The notes under the pieces were generated by a model. It saw only the letters and a list, made by a program, of their open reading frames with translations. It made no database searches and was not told where the DNA came from. A stretch of 48,709 nucleotides of DNA from CG2-30-44-17 sp964344725 (GTDB lineage Bacteria > Patescibacteriota > Gracilibacteria > UBA1369 > UBA12470): assembly GCA_964344725.1 (NCBI GenBank), contig CAYFOI010000005.1, positions 1-48,709 of the forward strand, in the 5' to 3' direction. Both the position numbers and the translations under genes were made by a program. Within the stretch, counting starts at the first letter, position 1; every line of letters starts with the position of its first letter. Below are positions 39,532 to 46,856 of the stretch, piece after piece.

Positions 39532-40476
39532 ATGGCAGGAATAAAAGCGCCAGGCGGAGGAAATTATCCAACATATACGCTTGAAACCCCAGACGACCTC
39601 AGTGCATGCAATCAAGCATTAGCAAACGAACTGCAAGATACCCAAACGCAAGAAGTAATGCGTATTTGCATAGAGAACTTACAGATGATGACGCTGTATC
39701 TAGCAGAGTCCAACCTTCTAGCAGACAGGGCAACAGATCCAACAATACAACCAGAAATGCCAAAAAGACTATCAGGTGAATACGCAAAATTAGCAGACGC
39801 AATGGGAAATATGCGTACATACACAGACACTTCAGACGACGAAGAGCACAGATTTCAATGGGAAGATTATACCAATATCGCCGAATCAGCTGAACATATT
39901 ATAACAAGGGTAGACATGCCATTAGAAGCCAAACAAAGAATCGCCAGGGCGCTATATTTGTTTGAGAAAATAGCACGCATCAATACGCAGCAAGGCCCAA
40001 AAGAAGGGTTAGATGACGCAACAAGATTACAAAGAGCAGATGAAAACTATAGAATATACAGGGACATCATGGTTAGAGGACTTTTGGTGGGAGATGAACT
40101 AGATGGTAGTGAAACTAAGCCACAAATAGATGCAGCCATAGCCGAATTAGCAGATGCTGATCAGCAAAATCTCGCAGTTCAGAACGGAACAAGAGCACTC
40201 GAGCTATTGCTAAACCTGCATGGTTGCAACGGAGATCTCGAACGAATGGATGCAATTTTTTCTGATCTTGCCGGCAGTGGATTAGAAGGGATTAGAGTAG
40301 TACATAATGGCATCGTAGGGTTACATCAGCTAGGTACGCTTGAAAGACACAATTTGCTATATGGGACATTAAACTGGGTAGGCATTTCAATGATGGAACG
40401 CATGAAAACTGAGAACCCAGATACATTCTTAGAAGAATACACAACGACAGCAGCAGGCACGATAGAATACAAATAA
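39532..40476 (+). CDS. Orphan, mainly helical protein, 314 aa
   Basis: Not recognised. After a short Gly-rich start (MAGIKAPGGGNYPTY) the protein is predicted almost entirely helical, acidic and soluble, with no signal peptide or membrane helix. Helices such as ACNQALANELQDTQTQEVMRICIENLQMMTLYLAE and RALELLLNLHGCNGDLERMDAIFSDLAGSGLEGIRVVHNGI suggest an alpha-solenoid-like fold, but no repeat unit is clear. It is a single gene with its own promoter between divergent yraN and the downstream dnaB, which has a separate promoter. Confidence 0.65.
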   Translation: MAGIKAPGGGNYPTYTLETPDDLSACNQALANELQDTQTQEVMRICIENLQMMTLYLAESNLLADRATDPTIQPEMPKRLSGEYAKLADAMGNMRTYTDTSDDEEHRFQWEDYTNIAESAEHIITRVDMPLEAKQRIARALYLFEKIARINTQQGPKEGLDDATRLQRADENYRIYRDIMVRGLLVGDELDGSETKPQIDAAIAELADADQQNLAVQNGTRALELLLNLHGCNGDLERMDAIFSDLAGSGLEGIRVVHNGIVGLHQLGTLERHNLLYGTLNWVGISMMERMKTENPDTFLEEYTTTAAGTIEYK

Positions 40477-40519
40477 GGATGAGCTCCATACATCACCTGC
40501 CACCGTCAAGTCCAAAAAA

Positions 40520-40547
40520 TTGCACCACCCAAAAAAAAGAGTAAAGT
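40520..40547 (+). promoter_or_regulatory. dnaB promoter
   Basis: TTGCAC (40520-40525), a 16-base spacer ending AAAAGAG, and TAAAGT (40542-40547). The predicted start point is about 20 bases before the ATG. Confidence 0.55.
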
Positions 40548-40575
40548 ACAAAATCCCTACCGTTACTTGTTTATC

Positions 40576-41961
40576 ATGGCGCAAGACTTACAAACATCGC
40601 CTCATAATTTAGAAGCCGAGAAATCTGTCCTCGGGTCGCTCCTTTTGGACAAAGATGCAATTATCAAAATTGCTGATATGGTCAGCATAGAAGATTTTTA
40701 TTACGACAATCACTGCATAATTTACAAAGGCATCTTGGAACTTTTTGCCAAAAGAGCTCCAATCGATCTGCTAACATTAAGCAATTACCTAAAAGAGAAT
40801 GGAGAGCTCGAAACCGTCGGAGGGAACGCTTATCTAACAGAACTAATCAATGAAGTCGTTACAGCATCACATATTGTTCAGTACGCTGTGATAGTCAAAC
40901 AGAAATCAACACTTCGCAAACTAATCAAGGCAGGTCAAGAAATCTCAGCTCTTGGCTTTAAAGAGAATGAAGAAATTGACGAACTCATCGAAGAAGCCGA
41001 GAAAAACATATTTGCGGTATCGAGAACTTTCCTAAAAGACAAATTCGTACACATAAAGGACATCCTCGCCCAAACATACGAAAAAATTTCAGATCTCCAC
41101 GACCCAGAAGCAAAAGACAAATACCGAGGTATACCAACGGGCTTTAAATCGCTCGACAACATGCTGTCAGGGTTGCAACCATCAGACCTCGTCGTCTTGG
41201 CTGCTAGACCGTCAATGGGTAAGACATCTTTCGCTCTCAACATAGCTCAGAATATTTCCAAAGCAGGCAAGTCCGTAGGCGTCATCTCTCTGGAAATGTC
41301 GAAAGAGCAACTTGTAGAGCGTATGTTTTGCTCACTCCTAGCGGTAGACTCTTGGAAGATGCGTACAGGGCGTCTAACAGAAGAAGATTTCGCAAGAGTA
41401 GGGTCAATTATGGATGAACTAAATCAATCAAAGATATTTATCGACGACTCTATCAGTGGATCAATCGCAGAGCTCAGAGCTAAAGCTCGTCGTCTACAGG
41501 CAGAGCATGGACTCGACTTGCTAATCGTAGACTACCTTCAGCTTATGAGCGCCGGCAAAGGAGGTTCTTCAATCACAAATCGTGTTCAGGAAATTTCCGA
41601 AATCTCAAGATCATTCAAGTCGTTAGCTCGTGAACTCCGAATCCCAATTATCGCACTTTCGCAGTTGTCTCGTGCTGTAGAACAACGTCCAAGCAAAATC
41701 CCTCAACTATCAGACCTCCGTGAATCCGGAGCGATCGAGCAAGATGCAGATCTCGTACTCATGATGTACCGCGAAGACTATTATGAAGAAGACACAGAAC
41801 GTGCTGGAGTTACAGATCTTTATATTCGAAAACATAGGAACGGTCCTGTCGGCCGAGTCGAATTAATGTTCAAGAAGGAACAAATGCGCTTCTACGACAT
41901 AGAAAAGAAGCGCAAGCCAGAAGGCGCACCAAGCGCAGGACCGGTGCCGGTTGCTTTTTAG
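40576..41961 (+). CDS. dnaB: Replicative DNA helicase DnaB
   Basis: The 461 residues match DnaB: N-terminal domain (PHNLEAEKSVLGSLLLDKDAI), linker helix, and a RecA-like helicase domain with Walker A VVLAARPSMGKTSFALNIA (about 205-223), VGVISLEMSKEQLVERM, Walker B LLIVDYLQLM, and PIIALSQLSRAVEQRPSKIPQLSDLRESGAIEQDADLV. It unwinds DNA at the fork as a hexamer. The ATG at 40576 is preferred to a TTG three codons earlier. A DciA-like DUF721 gene at 5.5 kb may provide loading. Its stop lies in a TAG-phased tract. Confidence 0.97.
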   Translation: MAQDLQTSPHNLEAEKSVLGSLLLDKDAIIKIADMVSIEDFYYDNHCIIYKGILELFAKRAPIDLLTLSNYLKENGELETVGGNAYLTELINEVVTASHIVQYAVIVKQKSTLRKLIKAGQEISALGFKENEEIDELIEEAEKNIFAVSRTFLKDKFVHIKDILAQTYEKISDLHDPEAKDKYRGIPTGFKSLDNMLSGLQPSDLVVLAARPSMGKTSFALNIAQNISKAGKSVGVISLEMSKEQLVERMFCSLLAVDSWKMRTGRLTEEDFARVGSIMDELNQSKIFIDDSISGSIAELRAKARRLQAEHGLDLLIVDYLQLMSAGKGGSSITNRVQEISEISRSFKSLARELRIPIIALSQLSRAVEQRPSKIPQLSDLRESGAIEQDADLVLMMYREDYYEEDTERAGVTDLYIRKHRNGPVGRVELMFKKEQMRFYDIEKKRKPEGAPSAGPVPVAF

Positions 41962-42000
41962 GTAGTAGCAGATGTAATGGTAGTTGTGGTGTAGTAGTGC
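41959..42000. repeat. GTAG-rich tract at the 3' end of dnaB
   Basis: GTAGTAG, GTAGTTG and TGTAGTAGTG units follow and include the dnaB stop TAG. The 7-base register is imperfect. The tract is partly complementary to the CTAC-rich tract before lysS. Confidence 0.5.
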
Positions 42001-42046
42001 TATTTTTTAATGATGGAATTTAACCTTAAATTTTCCTGAAAAACCA

Positions 42047-42100
42047 CTATACTACTACTACAACCAACTACAACACTACTACTACTAACTACAACTAACC
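42047..42100. repeat. CTAC-rich tract before lysS
   Basis: CTACTAC/CTACAAC/CTAAC units run up to the lysS ATG. With the dnaB 3' tract they form an imperfect inverted repeat across the dnaB-lysS spacer. Confidence 0.5.
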
Positions 42101-43672
42101 ATGTTCTGGGTAGATGAGATTGCAGAAGACATTATAAAAAAATATCCTGACCAAGACACATTCATAATCCGTGACGAAAAGACTTTGTCTGGACGTGTCC
42201 ACGTCGGATCACTTCGAGGACTAGTCGTCCACGGCATTGTCGCACAAGCTCTTCGCGAGCGTGGCAAAAAGGCCGAATATTATTTTGAATTCAATGATTT
42301 TGACCCAATGGACGGGCTTCCAGTTTATCTCGACGAAAAAGAATACAAAAAATATATGGGGCAGCCGCTTTATACTGTTCCATCCCCAGATCCAAATTTT
42401 GAAAATTACGCAGAATATTTCGGAGACGAATTTTTAAAAGTAATCAAAAGTATTGGTTTCGACCCAAAAATTATCCGCGCCAAAGATCTGTACATGGACG
42501 GTACTTACAATAAATGGATCGAAAAGGTTCTAGCTCACCCAAAAAAAATCCGCCAAATTTACAAAGAAGTCAGCGGTTCAGAAAAACCAGAAGACTGGTA
42601 CCCTCTGCAAGTAGTCTGCGAAAAATGCGGCAAAATCGGCACAACAAAAGTTACAGGCATAAATGGCGACAAAGTCACATATAAATGTATGCCGAACATG
42701 GTCACTTGGGCAGAAGGCTGCGGACACGAAGGAGAAATCAACCCATATGACGGACGAGGAAAACTCCCATGGAAAGTAGAATGGGCAGTTAAATGGGCAG
42801 GACTTCCGGTAACAATCGAAGGCTCCGGCAAAGACCACAACGCAGCAGGTGGATCCCACGATATCTCGGAGAGGATTTGCAAAGAGATCTTAGAAATGCC
42901 GGTTCCATACAACATTCCTTACGAATTTTTCTTGGTAGGTGGTGCAAAAATGAGCTCGTCAAAAGGCGAAGGCGCAACAGCAAAAGCCATAGCCGATTTG
43001 CTCCCACCAGAACTCCTCAGATTCTTGATGATTCAAAAACCCCCACGCCGTCCAATCGAATTCAACCCAGAAGGCTCAACAGTGCCAGTTCTTTTCGACC
43101 AACACGACAAAGCCGCTGAGCAGTTTTTCAGCAAAGAACCAGAAATCCCAGATCACGGCAGGCTTTTTCATTACTCACAAACAACCGGCGCGGATCCGAT
43201 TGAACACTATCTTCCGCGCTTCACTCGCGTAATTTTCTTCCTCCAAATGCCACACATGGACGCAGAAAAAGAAGTCACGGATTTAAAAGGGGAAGATCTT
43301 ACACAAGAAGACAAAGAAGAGGTCTCAACTCGAGTCAAATACGGAAAAAAATGGTTAGAATCCTACGCCCCAGAAGCGTTCGTATTCGAGGTACAAGAAA
43401 AGACACCACCAGTAGAGCTTTCGGCAGACCAAAAAAACTTCCTATCAAAAATAGCTTCAGCAATGCAAGAAGAAGAGTTAGAAGGCGAACAACTTCACGC
43501 AAAAATCCACGATATCCGCAAAAACTCGCCGCTTCAGCCACGCGAGGCCTTCCAAGCAATTTATCTAGCCTTGCTCGGCAAAGACTCCGGCCCTCAAGCC
43601 GGATGGTTCTTGGAAGCTCTTGATAAAGAGTTCGTAATCAAGAGATTTAAAGATCTGCATCTGACGGAATAA
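42101..43672 (+). CDS. lysS: Class I lysyl-tRNA synthetase
   Basis: The 523 residues match LysRS class I, not the usual bacterial class II enzyme: SGRVHVGSLRG replaces HIGH (about 30-40), CEKCGKIGTT forms a zinc knuckle, KDHNAAGGSHDISERI is conserved, and KMSSSKG (about 283) is the KMSKS motif. A helical anticodon-binding domain follows. Class I LysRS is typical of archaea and scattered bacteria. It follows dnaB with a repeat-rich spacer of 139 bases. Its end overlaps the convergent polyproline gene by 26 bases. Confidence 0.96.
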   Translation: MFWVDEIAEDIIKKYPDQDTFIIRDEKTLSGRVHVGSLRGLVVHGIVAQALRERGKKAEYYFEFNDFDPMDGLPVYLDEKEYKKYMGQPLYTVPSPDPNFENYAEYFGDEFLKVIKSIGFDPKIIRAKDLYMDGTYNKWIEKVLAHPKKIRQIYKEVSGSEKPEDWYPLQVVCEKCGKIGTTKVTGINGDKVTYKCMPNMVTWAEGCGHEGEINPYDGRGKLPWKVEWAVKWAGLPVTIEGSGKDHNAAGGSHDISERICKEILEMPVPYNIPYEFFLVGGAKMSSSKGEGATAKAIADLLPPELLRFLMIQKPPRRPIEFNPEGSTVPVLFDQHDKAAEQFFSKEPEIPDHGRLFHYSQTTGADPIEHYLPRFTRVIFFLQMPHMDAEKEVTDLKGEDLTQEDKEEVSTRVKYGKKWLESYAPEAFVFEVQEKTPPVELSADQKNFLSKIASAMQEEELEGEQLHAKIHDIRKNSPLQPREAFQAIYLALLGKDSGPQAGWFLEALDKEFVIKRFKDLHLTE

Positions 43673-45050
43673 CATTCCCAGATACTTTTCCATTTGCGTC
43701 GTAAAACCGGAATCCCTTATCGGTCCCCGACCCTAAAGCAAGTCGAGCATACGCACTAGAATCGCCCATATAAACAACTCTGACACCTGTATTAGCTGTG
43801 GCATAAGCAACAGCTTTAGCTCTTTCAGCAGAACCACCGAAACAAACAAGCTTCGTGACGCCATCATGGGCTGTAACTTGGTCAACCCACTCAGCATCCG
43901 TGAGATTCATTACCTCGCCTTGCACCCATGTCAACTTAAGAGATTCAGCTTCATCTGTTATAGCACTTATAACATCTGGATATTCTGTACCACCCTTGTT
44001 TATAACAATGCTTTTTTTATCAGTAGATAAGGATAAATCAAGTGAGACTTCGGCTAGTCTCCCATTGTAAAAAATACTAACAACAGAAGTCGTTGTAGCC
44101 TGAGGAGTTGTACTTGCAGTGTTAACGCTCACTCTAACTCCTGTAAGTCCAAGGCTAGGTCCAAGAACCCCCTCAATAGCTGTTGGATCTAATTGCTGTT
44201 TTGTAAAACGGTCTAATCTGCGCCCAAACTGTCGAACTTCTCTTGGAGCTGCAGTACGATGAGGACTACTCGGAACAGGCGGAGGTGGAGGACTACCTGA
44301 AGAACAACGACCACTCGGAACAGGCGGAGGAGGTGGCGGCGGCGGTGCTGCAGCACGACCGTCTTCCAACAAACTTTCATAATTATCACCTACCCCTTCC
44401 GCAAAAGCGGTATTTTGAGAACCAGTACCACTATAATCGGTATCAACATTAGAGATACCGGGATCTACCTTAGTATTAATAAAAGCCAAACAAGCAGGAT
44501 GGTCTTTCAGGAATTTTTTACGACCAGCCATAGTAGGATTGAACCCAAGAGCCCTCAATATTGCGACAATGCTACCAGTCTTCTTAGCAATATCGATTGC
44601 ATCAGTATCATGAAGAATTTCTTGATTGAGACGACTATGGCCAAATCCAGCCTCAATCACAGCTGTATCAGGGGTAAAAAGTTTAGTTTTGGATTCAGAT
44701 GCTGCCTCACCAACTTGAAATGCAAACTCAACATCACTACCAGTCATTAAAATTCTAAATTTATCACCACGACGCATGAGAGGCGTACTTACGCCAGCCT
44801 TCCTAGCTCTGAGATCAACATTAATGATCACTTTCTGTTGATTGTGATCAAGTTGATGAAATTTCTTTCCATAAAATCCTTGAGCCATCGCAGCAGTAAA
44901 ACACGAATCTGCCTGTGTAACCTCAAAACTTTTAGGGAGCCCGATACCTGTCAAAGCAGTCTGCAGTTCTGCGTCGGTCATTCTCCAGGAAGGCTTATTA
45001 GCCAAATGCTCCTGGACTTCAACCTGATTTTTTACTTCTTTATAGGCCAT
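43647..45050 (-). CDS. Orphan protein with polyproline linker, 467 aa
   Basis: Not recognised. The N-terminal region (about 1-230) looks globular and mixed alpha/beta. A linker follows with eight prolines (236-243) and five prolines (254-258), then a second globular region (about 275-467) with AEVSLDLSLSTDKKSIVINKGG and TKLVCFGGSAERAKAVAYATANTGVRVVYMGD, which hints at a Rossmann-like end. There is no signal peptide. The polyproline runs should need EF-P. An 18-base direct repeat 45 bases apart (44268-44285, 44313-44330) shows the linker grew by in-frame duplication. It has its own strong promoter. Confidence 0.68.
   Translation of the reverse strand: MAYKEVKNQVEVQEHLANKPSWRMTDAELQTALTGIGLPKSFEVTQADSCFTAAMAQGFYGKKFHQLDHNQQKVIINVDLRARKAGVSTPLMRRGDKFRILMTGSDVEFAFQVGEAASESKTKLFTPDTAVIEAGFGHSRLNQEILHDTDAIDIAKKTGSIVAILRALGFNPTMAGRKKFLKDHPACLAFINTKVDPGISNVDTDYSGTGSQNTAFAEGVGDNYESLLEDGRAAAPPPPPPPPVPSGRCSSGSPPPPPVPSSPHRTAAPREVRQFGRRLDRFTKQQLDPTAIEGVLGPSLGLTGVRVSVNTASTTPQATTTSVVSIFYNGRLAEVSLDLSLSTDKKSIVINKGGTEYPDVISAITDEAESLKLTWVQGEVMNLTDAEWVDQVTAHDGVTKLVCFGGSAERAKAVAYATANTGVRVVYMGDSSAYARLALGSGTDKGFRFYDANGKVSGNVIPSDADL
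44268..44330. repeat. 18-base direct repeat inside the polyproline linker
   Basis: ACTCGGAACAGGCGGAGG occurs at 44268-44285 and again at 44313-44330, 45 bases apart, in the same reading frame. It encodes the two PPPVPS segments. Confidence 0.85.
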
Positions 45051-45080
45051 TTTGTGTCTATTTAAATTTTTTATCTTCTA

Positions 45081-45109
45081 ATTATAGCACAAAACATCCA
45101 TCTGATCAA
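45081..45109 (-). promoter_or_regulatory. Promoter of the polyproline orphan gene
   Basis: On the minus strand TTGATC (45104-45109), a 17-base spacer and TATAAT (45081-45086) with extended TG (TGCTATAAT). Very close to consensus. Confidence 0.7.
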
Positions 45110-45155
45110 CCCTCGTAACCTTACAAATTCCATAAAAAAACGCTAAAAATAAAAC

Positions 45156-46820
45156 ATGCCAAAAAAATCCAAGAAAAAATCCCGCCTACTACGTATTACG
45201 TACTACGTACTACCTATACTACTGACTATCCTCCTACTGACTACCTACTTCCTCGGCCCACTTCGCACATTTCTTCCAAACATGTGCAATCTAACGGGGA
45301 CAATATTCGGTAGTCGTACATATTTAATACTTTTTCAAAACAATTACGAAATCAGGCCAACAGGAGGATTTATTTCAGCCTATGGTGTTTTAGAGATCAA
45401 TCATGGAATCCCAGGAATACAATTTTATGATGTTTACGGAGACGTGGATGACCACGAATACATAGATCCACCACATTACCCAATGCAGGAGCTTCTTGGA
45501 GGCCCAACTTACGGGGGTTACACATTCCGAGACACCAATTACTACATCGATTTCCGAGATTCAGCCCAAGAAATCATAGATTATTATCACATTACTCGGC
45601 CAGAAGCCGAAATCGACGGAATAATTACGGTAGATTTTTCGACGTTGGAAGATTTAGTAGGTATGTATGAACCTATAAAAGCAGGGGAGTTTGAATTAAC
45701 CGAAAACAACTTATTTGAAACGCTTTCTGCGGAGGTCTCAGACATAGATAGGCATAGTGTCGAAGAGATTGCAGACAGAAAAGACATCATGAAAGAAGTC
45801 GTCAAAACCCTTGTAAGAAAAGCAATATTAAATCCTTTTAAATATCACGACCTTTCCGTGCTAATTGCTGAAAATTTGGATGAAAAACACATGATCTTGT
45901 GGTTTGCCGACGAAGGCTTAGAAGAAAAAGTCACAAGGCTTGGATGGGCAGACACAATGCCAGAAGAATACGAAGATCTCTTAGCGGTTAATGAAGCAAA
46001 TCTTGGAGGAATGAAAAACGATCGCTACATAACGAGAGACATTACATATGAAGTTGATATACAGGATGATGAAATATACTGCAGGCTAACTATAGAAGTA
46101 GACCATTATGGCGAAGAAAACATTCCTCTTAGCGGTGATTACAAAGGGTATTTCCGCGCATACATACCAAAAGATGCAGAAATACTAACGATAAGCGATA
46201 ACGTCGAAGGATGGGAAAATTACGATGCGATTGGAAACATTGTATATTTAGATGCTACTACGCAAACAGAAATTTTAGCCGAATACAATCTCCCAATCGA
46301 ACTAGTTGAAGACGGAATCTACACGCTCGACCTGATTAAACAACCGGGCACGGAAGCTGACCATTATGAAATTATTGTCCATGCGCCACAAGGTTCGACG
46401 CTTGAGAGCGACACATTCACAACACACGAAGAGCACGCATATCTAAGTACCGACTTAACACAAGATCAGCACCTCGCGCTTACAATCAATCCAGACGAAA
46501 CTGAGCCACGTATTCATTCGCACGAGATCGTAGAACTCAACAAAATTTGGATAGGATTTAACGAGCCATTAGACTGCGAAACAGCATCAGATCCATTCGC
46601 ATATTCAATTACAGACGCCAATGTTGTCAACGAGACGACAGACAGTGTCTACATAGACACTATAACCTGTGACGACAGGAATATTTGGCTAGACACAATC
46701 GGTATGACTAGCCAGGATGAAGAGTTTTATGAAATTGTTTTACGCAATATTCGTGACAAATCCGGCAACTATATCGACCCAAATCCACGTACAATCACGG
46801 TCGTCCAAAGAGACCTATAA
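45156..46820 (+). CDS. DUF4012-type membrane-anchored protein
   Basis: The 554 residues start with a basic stretch and one membrane helix (about 11-34). The DUF4012 signature GSRTYLILFQNNYEIRPTGGFISAYGVLEINHG follows (about 51-83), with DSAQEIIDYYHITRPEAEIDGIITVDFSTLEDLVGM and a large, beta-rich extracytoplasmic remainder. DUF4012 proteins are common in CPR and Actinobacteria and are surface-exposed; function is unknown. The membrane helix is encoded by an in-phase run of the heptamer repeat (45186-45213 and degenerate copies to about 45248). Confidence 0.85.
   Translation: MPKKSKKKSRLLRITYYVLPILLTILLLTTYFLGPLRTFLPNMCNLTGTIFGSRTYLILFQNNYEIRPTGGFISAYGVLEINHGIPGIQFYDVYGDVDDHEYIDPPHYPMQELLGGPTYGGYTFRDTNYYIDFRDSAQEIIDYYHITRPEAEIDGIITVDFSTLEDLVGMYEPIKAGEFELTENNLFETLSAEVSDIDRHSVEEIADRKDIMKEVVKTLVRKAILNPFKYHDLSVLIAENLDEKHMILWFADEGLEEKVTRLGWADTMPEEYEDLLAVNEANLGGMKNDRYITRDITYEVDIQDDEIYCRLTIEVDHYGEENIPLSGDYKGYFRAYIPKDAEILTISDNVEGWENYDAIGNIVYLDATTQTEILAEYNLPIELVEDGIYTLDLIKQPGTEADHYEIIVHAPQGSTLESDTFTTHEEHAYLSTDLTQDQHLALTINPDETEPRIHSHEIVELNKIWIGFNEPLDCETASDPFAYSITDANVVNETTDSVYIDTITCDDRNIWLDTIGMTSQDEEFYEIVLRNIRDKSGNYIDPNPRTITVVQRDL
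45186..45248. repeat. Heptanucleotide tract inside a coding sequence (DUF4012 membrane helix)
   Basis: Four exact-register units (CTACTAC GTATTAC and two GTACTAC) followed by degenerate CTGACTA/CTACTGA/CTACCTA units. In this orientation the repeat is open in all frames, and it encodes a Leu/Ile/Thr/Tyr/Val-rich helix. Confidence 0.7.
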
Positions 46821-46827
46821 CTTGGTA

Positions 46828-46856
46828 CTACCTCACTATCTCAATACCTCACTATC
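46828..46856. repeat. Octanucleotide tract before guaA
   Basis: Three 8-base units (CTACCTCA, CTATCTCA, ATACCTCA) plus CTATC, ending at the base before the guaA ATG. CTA orientation in gene direction. Confidence 0.6.
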
